From positions 1 through 60,057 of the forward strand of contig MEUA01000019.1 of the NCBI GenBank assembly GCA_001771505.1: a stretch of DNA of 60,057 nucleotides, in the 5' to 3' direction. The notes beneath the pieces were generated by a model that was given only the letters and a program-made list of their open reading frames with translations, had not been told where the DNA came from and made no database searches. How positions within the stretch are numbered: the stretch's first letter is position 1; each line of letters opens with the position of its first letter. The stretch is from a candidate division WOR-1 bacterium RIFOXYB2_FULL_36_35 (GTDB lineage Bacteria; Margulisbacteria; WOR-1; XYC2-FULL-46-14; XYC2-FULL-37-10). Of the stretch, positions 25,243-35,946 are shown in pieces. Made by a program: the position numbers and the translations under genes.

Positions 25243-26182
25243 CGCTCGCTCCCTTAAAACTTAATTTATATTCAGCAAGTTTTTCTTTAACCTCTAGCAA
25301 AGATTTACCTCCAAAATTCTTAAACTTCATAAGCTCCTCTTCGCTAAAAGAAATAAGCTCTCCAACGGTATTAATGTTAGCCCTTTTTAAACAATTAAGC
25401 GATCTGGCAGACAATTCTAAGTCCTCAAGCGACATCTCCAAGATAGAAGTTTCTACTTCTTCTGTTTTTTCTGCGGCCCCAGCAGAAACCTCCATTGGTT
25501 CACCTAAATTAACGAAAAGATCTATGTGCTTACTTAATATCTTTGCACTCTCGCGAACTGCATCGTCCGGTTTAATCGTGCCATCTGTCCAAACGTGAAG
25601 AACAAGACGATCATGATCTATCTCTTGCCCAACTCGTACCTCTTCAATTACCATGTTAACTTTTAAGACTGGAGTAAAAATAGAATCTATCGGAATAGCT
25701 CCAACAGGAAGAGTAGCTTTTTTATTTCTTTCCTGGGGAACATACCCCTTACCTCGCTCGACAATCATCTCCATATCAAAATTCACATTACTGTCAAGAG
25801 TTGCTATAACTTTATCAGGATTTATTATTTCAATTTCCGCATCATGTTCTATCTCTCCTGCAGTTAAAACCCCCTTCTTTTTTGTTTTTAATGTTACTAC
25901 TTTTGGTGTATCAGAATGGGACCTAAAACGAACCTCTTTTAAATTAAGTATTATTTGTAAAACATCCTCCACCACCCCTTCTACAGTAGCAAACTCATGA
26001 GAAATTCCATCTATTCGCATAGAAGTAATAGCCGCGCCAGTAAGAGAAGAGAGCAAAACTCTTCTCATGGCATTCCCTAAAGTTGCACCATACCCCCGAT
26101 CCAGTGGTTCAACAACAAATCTACCATAAGTATCTGATTCCTCTTCATATCTAACCCAAGGTTTGTCACCCAACATTATCAC
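25226..26182 (-). CDS. rpoA: RNA polymerase alpha subunit
   Basis: 318 residues if translation starts at GTG 26182, which has a strong AAAGGAGG at 26190-26197 with 7-base spacing; ATG 26176 two codons later is an alternative, while the ATG at 26221 lies upstream of this ribosome-binding site. The N-terminal assembly domain shows GYGATLGNAMRRVLLSSLTG and DGISHEFATVEGVVEDV. The C-terminal domain (LEDLELSARSLNCLKRANIN, ELMKFKNFGGKSL) binds upstream DNA and activators. It overlaps rplQ by 17 bases. Confidence 0.97.
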   Translation of the reverse strand: MIMLGDKPWVRYEEESDTYGRFVVEPLDRGYGATLGNAMRRVLLSSLTGAAITSMRIDGISHEFATVEGVVEDVLQIILNLKEVRFRSHSDTPKVVTLKTKKKGVLTAGEIEHDAEIEIINPDKVIATLDSNVNFDMEMIVERGKGYVPQERNKKATLPVGAIPIDSIFTPVLKVNMVIEEVRVGQEIDHDRLVLHVWTDGTIKPDDAVRESAKILSKHIDLFVNLGEPMEVSAGAAEKTEEVETSILEMSLEDLELSARSLNCLKRANINTVGELISFSEEELMKFKNFGGKSLLEVKEKLAEYKLSFKGASDEAQI

Positions 26183-26255
26183 AAACTTTCCTCCTTTAAT
26201 TTGATTAAAAACCATCCCCAACCCCTCACATCCTTACCTTTTTTAATCTCTCTTT

Positions 26256-26861
26256 TTACTTAGAATAATGTTCAACTATCAACGAGACCTGAATAAGTTT
26301 TTCTAAATCTTCACCTTCAGGTATTTTAACAATCTTACCAACAAAATTTTCATCAAAACTCAGCCACGACGGTAAAGTATATTCTTTTAATGCTTCACGT
26401 CTGGCATCTAAAAACTTTGATTTAACAACAATCAAATCGTTAACCTTTGCCTGGTAAGAAGGAATATTAACTCTTCTATTATTTACATTCACATGACCAT
26501 GCCTTACAATTTGCCTTGCTGCTTGCCTTGAAGGAGCAAATCCCAATCTAAAAACAACATTATCCAACCTTCCTTCTAAAAGTTGCAACAAAACTTCTCC
26601 CGTAACGCCCGCTTTTTTTGAAGCTAGTTCAAAGTATTTACGAAATTGCCTTTCAACTAATCCATAAATTCTTTTTGCTTTTTGTTTTTCTCTAAGCCTA
26701 ATTGCATATTCTGTCAATCGCACAGTGGCTGCTCCATGCTGTCCTGGTGGATATTTTCTTCTCTCAACAGAACATTTGCCAGTATAACAACGCTCTCCTT
26801 TTAAAAAGAGCTTCTCTCTCTCTCTGCGACAATGCTTACATGTGGAAGGTGTTCTTCCCAC
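26256..26861 (-). CDS. rpsD: Ribosomal protein uS4, zinc-binding form
   Basis: 201 residues. The N-terminus contains C-x2-C (CKHC) and a second Cys pair (RCYTGKC), a probable zinc site, so this is the C+ paralogue type. The S4 RNA-binding domain shows RLDNVVFRLGFAPSRQAARQ and GHVNVNNRRVNIPSY. It is a primary 16S rRNA binder and, in many bacteria, a translational repressor of this region. It follows rpsK with one shared base. Confidence 0.97.
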   Translation of the reverse strand: MGRTPSTCKHCRREREKLFLKGERCYTGKCSVERRKYPPGQHGAATVRLTEYAIRLREKQKAKRIYGLVERQFRKYFELASKKAGVTGEVLLQLLEGRLDNVVFRLGFAPSRQAARQIVRHGHVNVNNRRVNIPSYQAKVNDLIVVKSKFLDARREALKEYTLPSWLSFDENFVGKIVKIPEGEDLEKLIQVSLIVEHYSK

Positions 26862-27247
26862 TAGACTCTCCTCCTTTTTTTAGGCCTACAACCATTATGC
26901 GGAATAGGGGTAACATCTTTAATAGATAAAATAGATAAACCCGATGCCTGCAGTGCCCTAATAGCTGTCTCTCTTCCAGATCCTGGCCCTTTTACTAAAA
27001 CATCAACCTCTTTTACTCCTACTTCCAAAGCTTTACGACCCACATTTTCAGCTGCTAATTGAGCCGCAAATGGAGTCCCCTTTTTAGTCCCTTTAAAGCC
27101 TACAGCTCCAGAAGAAGAAGAGACAATGGCTTCTCCATTTGGACCTGTTATGGTAACAATAGTATTGTTAAAAGTAGCTTTTATATACGCTATCCCCCTG
27201 ATAATCCCTTTTTTAATCTTTACTCTTTTTTTAGTAGCTTCTGCCAT
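26861..27247 (-). CDS. rpsK: Ribosomal protein uS11
   Basis: 128 residues with [36 protein letters not shown] and the tail [18 protein letters not shown], all diagnostic for uS11. It lies on the platform of the small subunit near the E site. It follows rpsM after 6 bases and touches rpsD. Confidence 0.98.
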   Translation of the reverse strand: MAEATKKRVKIKKGIIRGIAYIKATFNNTIVTITGPNGEAIVSSSSGAVGFKGTKKGTPFAAQLAAENVGRKALEVGVKEVDVLVKGPGSGRETAIRALQASGLSILSIKDVTPIPHNGCRPKKRRRV

Positions 27248-27253
27248 ATATTA

Positions 27254-27634
27254 TTAACCTCTCTTCTCCTCTTGTTTTTTACCGCCAACTGTCTTTCGCA
27301 TTCCTCGTTTAGTACGAGCATTTGTCCGTGTCCTTTGTCCTCGACATGGTAAATTTTTACGATGACGATTTCCACGATAACTATTTATATCTTTTAATCG
27401 CTTAATATTTTGAGAGATCTCCTTTCGTAAATCTCCCTCTGTAAGATATTCCTTTAAAACATCTCTTATCCTTAAAACTTGGTCATCTGTAAGATCTTTC
27501 GCTTTTATTGAAGGGTCTATATCCGCATCTCTAAGAATTTTACCAGATAGCGCTTTTCCTACTCCATAAAGATAGGTAAGCCCTATCTCTATCCGTTTTC
27601 CAGATGGAATATCCACCCCTGATATTCTCGCCAT
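27254..27634 (-). CDS. rpsM: Ribosomal protein uS13
   Basis: 126 residues beginning [20 protein letters not shown], with [18 protein letters not shown] and the C-terminal [20 protein letters not shown] stretch that contacts tRNA and the large subunit. A GGAGG-type site precedes ATG 27634. It follows rpmJ after a 68-base gap with no other content. Confidence 0.98.
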   Translation of the reverse strand: MARISGVDIPSGKRIEIGLTYLYGVGKALSGKILRDADIDPSIKAKDLTDDQVLRIRDVLKEYLTEGDLRKEISQNIKRLKDINSYRGNRHRKNLPCRGQRTRTNARTKRGMRKTVGGKKQEEKRG

Positions 27635-27702
27635 TTATTTGCCCTCCTAATTATCTTGTAAACCTTATATTTTACAAATTACAAAATACTATTAATCAAT
27701 CC

Positions 27703-27816
27703 TCATCCCTGTCTTTGTTTGTGTTTTGGATTTTCACAAATAACCCGTACCACGCCTTTGCGACGAATAATTTTACATTTCACACACATTTTTTTTACTG
27801 ATGCCCTAACCTTCAT
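27703..27816 (-). CDS. rpmJ: Ribosomal protein bL36
   Basis: A 37-residue protein found by translating the gap between infA and rps[35 protein letters not shown]. The Cys pattern C-x2-C…C…H is the zinc-binding form. GAGGTAAGAA precedes ATG 27816, 5 bases after infA. The infA-rpmJ-rpsM order is the standard one. Confidence 0.96.
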   Translation of the reverse strand: MKVRASVKKMCVKCKIIRRKGVVRVICENPKHKQRQG

Positions 27817-27821
27817 ATTTC

Positions 27822-28040
27822 TTACCTCGCTCTATATGTAATTCTACCTCTTGTTAAATCATAGGGAGAAAGCTCGATTTTAACTTTATCCCCGGGTAAA
27901 ATACGAATAAAATTTTTTCTTATCTTACCAGAAACATGCGCTAATACTATTTGCCCTGTCTCAACTTTTACTCTAAACAAAGCATTGGGTAAAGCTTCAA
28001 CAACTTCACCCTCCAATTCAATAACATCCTTATTTCCCAT
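27822..28040 (-). CDS. infA: Translation initiation factor IF-1
   Basis: 72 residues, exactly the usual length. The OB-fold protein starts [20 protein letters not shown] and continues with [38 protein letters not shown] and a final ITYR. It binds the A site of the small subunit during initiation. It overlaps the end of map by 11 bases. Confidence 0.98.
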   Translation of the reverse strand: MGNKDVIELEGEVVEALPNALFRVKVETGQIVLAHVSGKIRKNFIRILPGDKVKIELSPYDLTRGRITYRAR

Positions 28041-28791
28041 TATATTTACCTCTAGTTAAAATCTCTGGCTCATTTTCAGTTATTAAGATTGTATCCTCAA
28101 AATGAGCTGATAAAGTTCTATCAGCCGTAACTACAGTCCATCCGTCATCTAACGTCTCCACTTGGCTAGCGCCAATATTTAACATCGGCTCAATAGCCAA
28201 AACCATACCTTTCTTAAGCTTTACTCCAGTCCCCCTCACACCAAAATTAGGTATTAAGGGATCTTCATGTAAACTACGTCCAATCCCATGTCCAAATAAA
28301 TCTTTTACAACAGAAAAACCAGCATCTGTTGCAACCTTTTCTATTGCGTAAGAAATATCCCCTAAATTATTACCGGCCCTAGCCTGGAGAATAGCCTTTT
28401 TTAAGGCCTCTTTCGCAGCAGCTAGAAGCTTTTTCGCATGAGCAGAAATTTTACCGACAGGAAACGTCCTCGCTGCATCCCCATAAAAACCTTTATAAAT
28501 CGCTCCTACATCAAAGCTAACAATATCCCCATCCATTAATTCCACATCTGAAGGCAATCCATGAACAACTTCAGAGTTAATTGATATACAAGTTGCGTGC
28601 CTAAAACCTCTATATCCCTTAAAAGCAGGAGAACCTCCTAAACTAACTATCAGCTCTTCAGCTATAGTATCTAATTTTTTAGTTGTAATTCCTGTTTTTA
28701 TTTCTTTTTCAATGTTCAATAAAATTTTTTCAACTATCTTACAAGCCTCCCGAATTTTCTCTATGTCTTCAGGAGTCTTTATGAATATCAT
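28030..28791 (-). CDS. map: Methionine aminopeptidase, type I
   Basis: 253 residues with the five metal ligands in place: Asp in [11 protein letters not shown], Asp in YGDAART, His in [12 protein letters not shown], Glu in LAIEPML and Glu in HFEDTILI. It removes the initiator methionine from nascent proteins. The start is coupled to adk through ATGA. There is no N-terminal zinc-finger extension, so this is the short bacterial form. Confidence 0.98.
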   Translation of the reverse strand: MIFIKTPEDIEKIREACKIVEKILLNIEKEIKTGITTKKLDTIAEELIVSLGGSPAFKGYRGFRHATCISINSEVVHGLPSDVELMDGDIVSFDVGAIYKGFYGDAARTFPVGKISAHAKKLLAAAKEALKKAILQARAGNNLGDISYAIEKVATDAGFSVVKDLFGHGIGRSLHEDPLIPNFGVRGTGVKLKKGMVLAIEPMLNIGASQVETLDDGWTVVTADRTLSAHFEDTILITENEPEILTRGKYNGK

Positions 28792-29420
28792 GCACCTAAC
28801 GCCTCAACCAAACCAGAAAAGATATCGTCAATAGCGCCTCTAGCATCGATCTTTATTATTTTTTTCTTATTTTCATAAAGCTCAACCAAAGGTTTTGTAG
28901 ATTCTTCATAAACATTATATCTCTTTTTTATAATCTCAGCTCTATCATCTTCTCTCTGATAAAGCTGAGATCCACATTTGTCACATATCCCATCATTTTT
29001 AGGAGGATTGTACTTTATATGAAAAACAGCTCCACATTTACAGCTTAATCTTCCTGAATTTCTTTCAATAATAGATTCAATTGGAGCAGAAAAATATATA
29101 ACTTTAAAATCCCTTTCTTTTAAAATATCCTCCAAGGCTTCGGCCTGTTTCAAAGATCGAGGAAATCCATCCAATATCAAACCACTCTTCGAGTCATCTT
29201 TTTGCAGCCTCTCTTGAGTAAGCTTTATTGTTATGTTGTCAGGAACAAGTTTTCCTGATTCCATAAAAGATTTTATCTCTTTTCCAATCTCAGTCTCATT
29301 GCGAACAGCTTCTCTTAACATATCCCCAACTGCAACATGAGGAATTCCTAATTTTTCAGCTAATTTTTTAGCTTGAGTCCCTTTACCGCTGCCCGGTGGA
29401 CCTAAAAATATATAAATCAC
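28788..29420 (-). CDS. adk: Adenylate kinase with zinc-type LID
   Basis: 210 residues: P-loop GPPGSGKGTQAKKL, DGFPRSLKQAEAL, and the LID domain with four cysteines (CKCGAVFHI and ICDKCG), the zinc-stabilised long form. RAEIIKKRYNVY follows. It balances ATP, ADP and AMP. The secY-adk-map-infA order is conserved in many phyla, and it overlaps both neighbours by 4 bases. Confidence 0.98.
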   Translation of the reverse strand: MIYIFLGPPGSGKGTQAKKLAEKLGIPHVAVGDMLREAVRNETEIGKEIKSFMESGKLVPDNITIKLTQERLQKDDSKSGLILDGFPRSLKQAEALEDILKERDFKVIYFSAPIESIIERNSGRLSCKCGAVFHIKYNPPKNDGICDKCGSQLYQREDDRAEIIKKRYNVYEESTKPLVELYENKKKIIKIDARGAIDDIFSGLVEALGA

Positions 29421-30679
29421 GCTATCAACCCTTCATATTGCCTAGTTACAAGATGTGTCTCTATCTGGCGAACAAGATCCATGGCAACCCCAACAACTAT
29501 AAGGAGAGCCGTAGAACCTAAACCTTGAAAACTTGTTATACGAGTCAAACTTTCGACTGAATTTGGAATTATTGCAACCAATCCCAAGAATAATGCGCCT
29601 ATAAGGGTTAAGCGAGAAACAACATACTCAAGATACTGAGCGGTAGGCTGCCCAGGTCTAATTCCAGGCACAAACCCGCCATATTTCTTCATGTTCTCAG
29701 CCAAATCCTTAGGATTAAAACTTATTGCAGTATAAAAATAAGTAAAGAAAAAAATCAAAATAAAATAAAGCCAAAGATATAAATTTCCACTTGGAGACAA
29801 CCAACTAGATATTTTCTGCATAAAAGGAAATGGCATAAACTGAGCTAGAGTCGCTGGAAAAAGCAATACCGATGAAGCAAAAATGATTGGAATAACTCCT
29901 CCCTGATTCACCTTCATCGGAATAAAAGTATTTCCCCCTCCATACATTTTTCGTCCTACAACCCTTTTTGCATACTGGACAGGAATTTTACGCTGCCCCT
30001 CTTGAATAAAAACAATAGCCATAACCATAAAAATCAAAAAAGAGATCAAAATAGCAACGCCTATTAAACTGGCGCCACCTTTTACAAGCGTTACTGTCTG
30101 AGCAATATAAGAAGGGATCCTGGCCACAATTCCAACAAAAATAATCATCGACGCCCCGTTCCCAATCCCACGTTCAGTAATAAGTTCTCCAAGCCACATA
30201 ACAATTATAGCTCCGGCAGTTAAAGAGACTACCGTCCCTAAAAGAAATAAAGGGAAATTAACCCCTTCATGCAAAACGCCTCTCAACCAAAAAGCCATCC
30301 CTGTTGATTGAAGTACAGCTAAGATTACTGTCAGATAACGAGTATATTGAGATATCTGCTTTCTGCCTGCTTCTCCTTCTTTTGAAAGCTCTTCCAGTTG
30401 AGGAATAACAATAGTCAGAAGTTGCATTATGATTGAAGCATTAATATAAGGAACAATTCCCATAGCAAAAACAGAAAACCTCATCAAAGCTCCACCAGTA
30501 AAAAGATCCAAAAACCCTAAAAGATTCCCTTGCCCAAAAAGAGCAGTTAATTTTTCAGAATCAACGCCCGCAACAGGAATATGAGACCCTAGCCTAAAAA
30601 CCAATACCATAAAAGCAGTAAATATAAACTTCTTTCTTAAATCAACAATATTAAAAAGTGATTTTAAAGTATCTAACAT
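29417..30679 (-). CDS. secY: Protein translocase subunit SecY
   Basis: 420 residues with about ten membrane segments. The plug and first segments are recognisable ([41 protein letters not shown]), as are [38 protein letters not shown]-type and the ribosome-contact loop. It forms the protein-conducting channel with SecE, which is at the other end of this cluster. It overlaps rplO by 7 bases and adk by 4. Confidence 0.97.
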   Translation of the reverse strand: MLDTLKSLFNIVDLRKKFIFTAFMVLVFRLGSHIPVAGVDSEKLTALFGQGNLLGFLDLFTGGALMRFSVFAMGIVPYINASIIMQLLTIVIPQLEELSKEGEAGRKQISQYTRYLTVILAVLQSTGMAFWLRGVLHEGVNFPLFLLGTVVSLTAGAIIVMWLGELITERGIGNGASMIIFVGIVARIPSYIAQTVTLVKGGASLIGVAILISFLIFMVMAIVFIQEGQRKIPVQYAKRVVGRKMYGGGNTFIPMKVNQGGVIPIIFASSVLLFPATLAQFMPFPFMQKISSWLSPSGNLYLWLYFILIFFFTYFYTAISFNPKDLAENMKKYGGFVPGIRPGQPTAQYLEYVVSRLTLIGALFLGLVAIIPNSVESLTRITSFQGLGSTALLIVVGVAMDLVRQIETHLVTRQYEGLIA

Positions 30680-31107
30680 TTAATTGCTTTTCCACCTGCT
30701 TTTTCTATAATCTCTTTAGCTTTTTTACTAAAAGCATGAGCAGTAACATTAAGAGGCTTATCCAAAGTACCAACTCCAAGAATTTTCACTTTATCCCCAT
30801 TTTTAATTAAAGAGGCTGCTTCAAATTGGCTAATACCAACATCGGAATTAAATCTGTTAAGAGCAACAATATTTACAGGCGCATAAACAGTTCGAAAAGG
30901 ATAATTTTTAAATCCTCTCTTCTTAGGCAACCTTCTATAAAAAGGAGTTTGGCCTCCTTCAAAATAGACCCCTTTTGTTCCTCCCGATCTGCTCTTTTGT
31001 CCCTTATGTCCTCGGCCAGAAGTCTTTCCATGCCCAGAACTAGTTCCCCTTCCAACTCTTTTTGCCTTCTTTTTGGGTTTAGGTTTTAACGATTTTAAAT
31101 CAAACAT
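30673..31107 (-). CDS. rplO: Ribosomal protein uL15
   Basis: 144 residues from ATG 31107, which overlaps the rpsE stop (ATGTTTGA). The product shows [30 protein letters not shown] and [18 protein letters not shown], typical of uL15. An upstream in-frame start three codons earlier is less likely. The gene directly follows rpsE, so rpmD (uL30), which normally lies between them, is absent. Confidence 0.97.
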   Translation of the reverse strand: MFDLKSLKPKPKKKAKRVGRGTSSGHGKTSGRGHKGQKSRSGGTKGVYFEGGQTPFYRRLPKKRGFKNYPFRTVYAPVNIVALNRFNSDVGISQFEAASLIKNGDKVKILGVGTLDKPLNVTAHAFSKKAKEIIEKAGGKAIKC

Positions 31108-31615
31108 TTTGAACATACCTCACATCTATCTTTTTGCCTCTAAGAATCTCAAATTCCGACTGTATTTTTAAATTTGACAAAGCATCAATAGTAGCCCTGG
31201 CAGTATTAACAGCATTACTAGAACCTATAGATTTACCTACAACATCACGCACCCCAGCTAATTCTAAAATAACCCTGACGGATCCACCAGCAATAACTCC
31301 TTTCCCTGAAGGAGCTGGTTTTAAAAGAACAAAACTTGCTCCAAGTTTTCCAGAAATCTCATGAGCAATAGTTCCACCAATCAATTCAATCGTCACTAAA
31401 GATTTTTTTGCCGCTTCCACAGCTTTGCGAATAGCAGAGGAGACTTCAGATGCTTTGCCTAATCCTACGCCAACTCTTCCTTTTTTATCTCCAACTATAG
31501 CCAAAACACGAAAACCCATCCTTTTTCCGCCTTTTACGACCTTAGTAACCCTTCTAACTTGAACAACTCTTTCCTCAAATTCCTTTGGTTCATTAAAATT
31601 TCTTTCTCTAACCAT
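31100..31615 (-). CDS. rpsE: Ribosomal protein uS5
   Basis: 171 residues. The N-terminal domain shows [20 protein letters not shown] and [20 protein letters not shown]; the C-terminal part shows [20 protein letters not shown] and [12 protein letters not shown]. uS5 helps decoding accuracy together with uS4. Its first base is shared with the end of rplR; its stop overlaps rplO. Confidence 0.97.
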   Translation of the reverse strand: MVRERNFNEPKEFEERVVQVRRVTKVVKGGKRMGFRVLAIVGDKKGRVGVGLGKASEVSSAIRKAVEAAKKSLVTIELIGGTIAHEISGKLGASFVLLKPAPSGKGVIAGGSVRVILELAGVRDVVGKSIGSSNAVNTARATIDALSNLKIQSEFEILRGKKIDVRYVQNV

Positions 31616-31929
31616 TAAAAATTCAGCCCCCCCTCACGAGCAGCATCTGCAAAAGCTTTTATACGCCCATGATATTTAAACTTTCCTCTATCAAAAACTA
31701 CTTTTGTCACGCCTTCTTCTTTTGCTCTTTTTGCAATTTCTTTTCCCAATACAACCGATCTTTCCATTTTGTTTCCCTTTTTCACAATTTGTGTTGATAA
31801 ACCAACTATTGTTTTTTGAGAATCATCATCGATTATTTGCGCATGTATATGCTTTAAACTTTTATATACATTCAATCGCGGACGTTCAACATTGCCAAAA
31901 ATTTTTTTTCTCTTATTAATACTTTTCAT
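31615..31929 (-). CDS. rplR: Ribosomal protein uL18, short N-terminus
   Basis: 104 residues, about 12-15 shorter than usual at the N-terminus: it begins [20 protein letters not shown] instead of the longer basic arm. The rest is standard: [35 protein letters not shown] and [18 protein letters not shown]. uL18 binds 5S rRNA with uL5. It lies 2 bases after rplF. Confidence 0.95.
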   Translation of the reverse strand: MKSINKRKKIFGNVERPRLNVYKSLKHIHAQIIDDDSQKTIVGLSTQIVKKGNKMERSVVLGKEIAKRAKEEGVTKVVFDRGKFKYHGRIKAFADAAREGGLNF

Positions 31930-31931
31930 AA

Positions 31932-32483
31932 TTATGCTCCAGCTCCAACTTTTGCAGCTTTACCAACCTTACGCCTAACAATTTCACCTTCATATTTAAT
32001 CCCTTTTGCTTTATAAGGTTCGACTTCTCTCACAGCCCTTATATTTGCAGCAATCTGACCGACAAGATGCTTGTCAAATCCTAAGACTTTTACCTTGTTC
32101 TGCCCTTCCACCTTAAAAGATATTCCATCGGGAGGATCCATCTCAACCGGATGAGAATATCCCATCGAAAGAACAAGTTTCTTTCCTTGCAACGAAGCAC
32201 GATATCCAACGCCGCTTATCTCTAAATCCTTTTCAAACCCTTCTGAAACACCCTTTACCATATTAGCAATATATGCCCTTAAAAATCCATTCAACGATCT
32301 GATTCTTTTAGTCTCTTTTTTCTTAGATACAGTCAAAACATCTCCTTCAATTTTTACTTCAAGAGTATCCGGAATTTGAACCTTCAAAGTCCCTTTAGTT
32401 CCACTAACGATTACTTCATTTTCTTTTATCTCAATATTAACACCTTTAATAATTTTTACAGGCGCTTTTCCTACTCTAGACAT
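31932..32483 (-). CDS. rplF: Ribosomal protein uL6
   Basis: 183 residues: [20 protein letters not shown] at the start, [36 protein letters not shown] and the C-terminal [18 protein letters not shown]. It stands at the base of the L7/L12 stalk near the factor-binding site. A CTCC-complement ribosome-binding site (AGGAG) precedes ATG 32483. Confidence 0.97.
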   Translation of the reverse strand: MSRVGKAPVKIIKGVNIEIKENEVIVSGTKGTLKVQIPDTLEVKIEGDVLTVSKKKETKRIRSLNGFLRAYIANMVKGVSEGFEKDLEISGVGYRASLQGKKLVLSMGYSHPVEMDPPDGISFKVEGQNKVKVLGFDKHLVGQIAANIRAVREVEPYKAKGIKYEGEIVRRKVGKAAKVGAGA

Positions 32484-32501
32484 TTCTCCTCCTATAAAAG
32501 A

Positions 32502-32909
32502 CTAATATACAAAAAGCAAAACCTCTCCGCCAAGTCTCTTTTTTCTTGCCTCCTCACCAGCCATAACTCCGTGAGAAGTAGAAACAAGAGAAATACCAAA
32601 TCCCGACTGAACCCTCGGTATTTTACCAACTCCAACATAATACCTTCTTCCCGGCCTACTAACCTGTTTAATCTCAGAAATCACAGACTTAGACATTTTT
32701 CCATATTTATTAGAAGCATATTTCAATGTTACACGAAGTATTTTTTTCCCTCCCCGGCTTAATACTTCACTTCCGCCCAAAAACCCCTCATCAATCAACA
32801 CCTTACAAATCTTATCTTTAAATTTTGAAAAAGGAATATCAATTATATTCTTCTTTCTTAAGATAGCATTCTTTACACTTGTTATAAATTCAGAAACAGG
32901 TTCTCTCAT
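32502..32909 (-). CDS. rpsH: Ribosomal protein uS8
   Basis: 135 residues with REPVSEFITSVKNAILRKK, VLIDEGFLGG, VTLKYASNKYGKM and the C-terminal GFGISLVSTSHGVMAGEEAR and GGEVLLFVY. uS8 is a primary 16S rRNA binder and the translational regulator of the spc genes in E. coli. The position between rpsN and rplF is canonical. Confidence 0.97.
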   Translation of the reverse strand: MREPVSEFITSVKNAILRKKNIIDIPFSKFKDKICKVLIDEGFLGGSEVLSRGGKKILRVTLKYASNKYGKMSKSVISEIKQVSRPGRRYYVGVGKIPRVQSGFGISLVSTSHGVMAGEEARKKRLGGEVLLFVY

Positions 32910-32919
32910 TTTTTTCTCC

Positions 32920-33105
32920 TCACCAACTTGATTTTACTACACCCGGTAACTCACCCTTATGTGCCGCAGCTCTAAAACAAATCCTACAAATTCCAAATTT
33001 ACGTATATAGGCTCTCGCTCTACCGCAAACAGAACATCGGTTGCGAATACGCACAGCAAATTTAGGCCCCCGCTTTGCTCTTTCCAGCCAACATTTTTTC
33101 GCCAT
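32920..33105 (-). CDS. rpsN: Ribosomal protein uS14, zinc-binding type Z
   Basis: 61 residues from ATG 33105 ([19 protein letters not shown]). The short length and the two Cys pairs (CSVC and CRIC) identify the zinc-binding form. The frame continues upstream nine codons, but the MAKK start matches the family and follows AAGGAGAAAT. It sits 1 base after rplE. Confidence 0.97.
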   Translation of the reverse strand: MAKKCWLERAKRGPKFAVRIRNRCSVCGRARAYIRKFGICRICFRAAAHKGELPGVVKSSW

Positions 33106-33106
33106 A

Positions 33107-33649
33107 TTATTTCTCCTTAAAAGGAATACCAAGCCCTTTTAATAAAGATTTAGCCTCTTTATCGGTCTTGGCAGAAGTTACAATAACTATATTCATTCCT
33201 CGAACTTTATCAACCTTATCATAATCCACTTCCGGAAAAATCAATTGCTCTCTAATACCAAAAGAATAATTCCCTCTCCCGTCAAAAGAATCTTCAGGCA
33301 ATCCTTTAAAATCTCTAACCTTTGGCAAACTTATATTTATGAGTTTATTCAAAAACAGATACATCTTCTCTCCGCGAAGGGTCAACATACATCCTATAGG
33401 ATCACGAGCCTTAAGCTTAAAATTGGCAATGCTTTTTTTTGCTTTTTTAATAACCGCGTGCTGTCCCCCAATTTCCGACATTTCAGCAGCAGCAATGTCA
33501 ACAGACTTTGGATTTTGTGGCCCTTCTTTCACTCCCTCAGACAAAACAACCTTCACCACATGGGGAATTTCTAATATATTTTTATAGCCAAACTCATCTT
33601 TCAATTTCTTTACTACTTCAGTTGAATATTTTTCTTTTAAATTCTTCAT
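33107..33649 (-). CDS. rplE: Ribosomal protein uL5
   Basis: 180 residues. Typical parts are [67 protein letters not shown]-like and [20 protein letters not shown]. It binds 5S rRNA and contacts P-site tRNA. It follows rplX after a 14-base gap. Confidence 0.97.
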   Translation of the reverse strand: MKNLKEKYSTEVVKKLKDEFGYKNILEIPHVVKVVLSEGVKEGPQNPKSVDIAAAEMSEIGGQHAVIKKAKKSIANFKLKARDPIGCMLTLRGEKMYLFLNKLINISLPKVRDFKGLPEDSFDGRGNYSFGIREQLIFPEVDYDKVDKVRGMNIVIVTSAKTDKEAKSLLKGLGIPFKEK

Positions 33650-33663
33650 ATATTTATTATTCC

Positions 33664-33996
33664 TTAACTTTTATCAATTATTGCTTCACATTTTTTACAG
33701 ATTCGTAAGCCCTCTTTGTCTTTTCCAAGACGAGATGGTTCATTACACTTTGAACATACAACCATAAGATTACTCATATCAATCGAACCAGGTTTTTCTA
33801 TAATTCCTCCCTGAAAATTACGTGTAGGCTTTTGGTGTTTCTTAACAATATTTATACCTTCAACAATAGCCCTGTTTGATTTTGTAAGTAGCCTTAAAAC
33901 TTTTCCTTTTTTTCCTTTATCTTTGCCGGCAAGAATCAACACTTTGTCATCTTTCTTGATTTTTAATTTTTTATTTTTAACTTTTACTCGATACAT
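33664..33996 (-). CDS. rplX: Ribosomal protein uL24 with a zinc-ribbon-like tail
   Basis: 110 residues. The KOW motif is LILAGKDKGKKGKVLRLLTK, followed by AIVEGINIVKKHQKPTR and IEKPGSIDMSNLMVV. The C-terminal half has two Cys pairs (CSKCNEPSRLG and ICKKC), a zinc-ribbon form seen in several bacterial phyla. uL24 starts large-subunit assembly. It is 2 bases from rplN. Confidence 0.97.
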   Translation of the reverse strand: MYRVKVKNKKLKIKKDDKVLILAGKDKGKKGKVLRLLTKSNRAIVEGINIVKKHQKPTRNFQGGIIEKPGSIDMSNLMVVCSKCNEPSRLGKDKEGLRICKKCEAIIDKS

Positions 33997-33998
33997 TA

Positions 33999-34370
33999 TT
34001 AAACAACCTCCGGAGCTAAAGAAATTATTTTCATAAAATTCTTTTCTCTTAATTCTCTAGAAACAGGGCCAAAGACACGTGAGCCTATAGGATTACTGTC
34101 CGCCTTGTTAATTATAACAACAGCATTATCATCAAAAGAGATCCAAGAGCCATCCTTACGTCTAACCTTTTTCCTCAGTCTAATAATAACGGCATAAACA
34201 ATCTGCGCATCCTTAACCTGCATATTGGGAGTGGCATCTTTAACAACACCAACAATAATATCTCCCAATCCGGCATATCTGCGTCCACTAGATCCAACAA
34301 CCCTAATACACAAGATTTTACGGGCCCCACTATTGTCAGCAACTTTTAATCTAGTCCCTGATTGAATCAT
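33999..34370 (-). CDS. rplN: Ribosomal protein uL14
   Basis: 123 residues: [20 protein letters not shown] at the start, [40 protein letters not shown] and [20 protein letters not shown]. It lies at the inter-subunit surface. Its start lies inside rpsQ (20-base overlap), which suggests coupled translation. Confidence 0.97.
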   Translation of the reverse strand: MIQSGTRLKVADNSGARKILCIRVVGSSGRRYAGLGDIIVGVVKDATPNMQVKDAQIVYAVIIRLRKKVRRKDGSWISFDDNAVVIINKADSNPIGSRVFGPVSRELREKNFMKIISLAPEVV

Positions 34371-34683
34371 TTTCTTTCTCTTCCTTTTCCTTCGTTTTTT
34401 CTTTTTTCTTTGGCAATTCTCTAATCTTTAATTTTACTTTTCCCAAAATTCTCACAATTCTATAAAATTTACGTTTTGATATCGGCCTAGTCTCCATAAT
34501 TTCAACCAAATCACCAATAGTCGCCTCTTTTTTATCATCATGAACAAGAAATTTTTTATATGTTTTTACGACTTTCCCATATTTTTTGTGGGAAAAAACA
34601 CTCTCAACCTGCACAACAACAGTCTTCTCTGCCCCCTCTTTTATAACTACTCCCTCTTTTATCTTACGCATTTTTCTATCCAT
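34351..34683 (-). CDS. rpsQ: Ribosomal protein uS17 with a charged C-terminal tail
   Basis: 110 residues, about 25 longer than usual. The OB core shows [60 protein letters not shown] and VRILGK. The extra C-terminus is a Lys/Glu-rich tail ([15 protein letters not shown]) and overlaps rplN by 20 bases, so the extension may simply reflect the overlapping gene arrangement. Confidence 0.96.
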   Translation of the reverse strand: MDRKMRKIKEGVVIKEGAEKTVVVQVESVFSHKKYGKVVKTYKKFLVHDDKKEATIGDLVEIMETRPISKRKFYRIVRILGKVKLKIRELPKKKEKTKEKEEKENDSIRD

Positions 34684-34686
34684 ATA

Positions 34687-34878
34687 TTATTTCCAACCTT
34701 TTTCTCTCATAATAGTTAAAACCCTTGCTATATCCCTTCTAACAAATCTGCGCTGAAGAGGATTTTTATCCTCTCCTTTGGCTTTAGCAAAACGAAAGTT
34801 TTTAAATTCAATCGCCAAAGTCTGATACTCTTTTATTAATTCTTCTTTTGTTTTTTCTCTGAGTTCGGCTATATTCAT
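34687..34878 (-). CDS. rpmC: Ribosomal protein uL29
   Basis: 63 residues, two helices: [36 protein letters not shown] and RRFVRRDIARVLTIMREKG. It lies by the tunnel exit and helps bind trigger factor and SRP. It overlaps rplP by 4 bases and is 3 bases from rpsQ, the canonical order. Confidence 0.97.
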   Translation of the reverse strand: MNIAELREKTKEELIKEYQTLAIEFKNFRFAKAKGEDKNPLQRRFVRRDIARVLTIMREKGWK

Positions 34879-35282
34879 CTGACCTTCACCATCCTAACTT
34901 TTAAAGGAAGTTTAAACGCGGCAAGTCTAACTCCCTCCATTGCATCAACCTCTCCAATTCCAGCCATTTCAAATAAAACATGACCTTTCTTTATTCCCGC
35001 AATAAATTTTTCAGGCGCGCCTTTTCCTCCCCCCATACGAGTCTCAGCAGGCCTGGAACAAAAAGGCTTATCAGCCAATACTCTGACCCATATTTTTCCA
35101 TTTCTTTGCAAAAAATGCGATAAAGCTTTTCTTGCAGATTCAATCTGATTAACAGTCAAATACCCTGTCTCTGAAGCCTGTATTCCAAACTCTCCAAATT
35201 TCAAAGTATTTCCTTTTGCAGCCTCTCCCCGCAATCTTCCTCTCTGACTTTTTCTAAATTTAGTTTTCCCTGGCTGTAACAT
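34875..35282 (-). CDS. rplP: Ribosomal protein uL16
   Basis: 135 residues: [57 protein letters not shown] and [20 protein letters not shown]. It shapes the A-site tRNA-binding region of the large subunit. It overlaps rpsC by 23 bases. Confidence 0.98.
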   Translation of the reverse strand: MLQPGKTKFRKSQRGRLRGEAAKGNTLKFGEFGIQASETGYLTVNQIESARKALSHFLQRNGKIWVRVLADKPFCSRPAETRMGGGKGAPEKFIAGIKKGHVLFEMAGIGEVDAMEGVRLAAFKLPLKVRMVKVR

Positions 35283-35946
35283 CGTTTGCTTTTAACTCCT
35301 CTTTTACTTCTTTCTTTTGAGGTAAAACATCTCCCTTATAAATCCAGACTTTTACCCCTATTTTCCCGTATATTGTCATAGCTTCACAAAACCCATAATC
35401 AATTCTTGCCCTTAAAGTATGTAGAGGAACTCTTCCCACCCTATACCATTCCTTTCTGGCAATTTCAGATCCCCCCAAACGCCCACCCAATTTAACTTTA
35501 ATTCCTTTAGCTTTTGCCCTAAGTACACGAGTCACAGCTTGTTTCATAGCACGTCTATAAGCAACGCGTTTCTCAAGTTGAGCAGCTATATTTTCAGAAA
35601 CAAGTTGAGATGATGTCTCCGGATTTGGATCTTCATGAATATTAAGTTGCACGGGCTTTCCTATCAATTTTACAACTTCATCTCTTATAAGGGAAACACC
35701 TTTTCCCCCTCTTCCAATAATAAGTCCCGGTTTCGCAGAATATACATCAATCCCAACCTGGTTTGCCCTGCGAGATATTTTTATTTTTGATATCCCAGCC
35801 TTATAAAGATGGTTTTTCAAAAACTTTCTTATGACCCTATCTTCTGTAAACAACTTAGCATAGTCTGCCTTGTTTGCATACCAGATAGAATCCCATTCTT
35901 CAATAACACCTAATCTAAAACCTTTTGGATGTGTCTTCTGTCCCAC
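35260..35946 (-). CDS. rpsC: Ribosomal protein uS3
   Basis: 228 residues. KH domain: [20 protein letters not shown]; the start is [20 protein letters not shown]; the C-terminal half shows [20 protein letters not shown] and [14 protein letters not shown]. It sits at the mRNA entry channel. It shares one base with rplV and overlaps rplP by 23 bases. Confidence 0.98.
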   Translation of the reverse strand: MGQKTHPKGFRLGVIEEWDSIWYANKADYAKLFTEDRVIRKFLKNHLYKAGISKIKISRRANQVGIDVYSAKPGLIIGRGGKGVSLIRDEVVKLIGKPVQLNIHEDPNPETSSQLVSENIAAQLEKRVAYRRAMKQAVTRVLRAKAKGIKVKLGGRLGGSEIARKEWYRVGRVPLHTLRARIDYGFCEAMTIYGKIGVKVWIYKGDVLPQKKEVKEELKANDVTAREN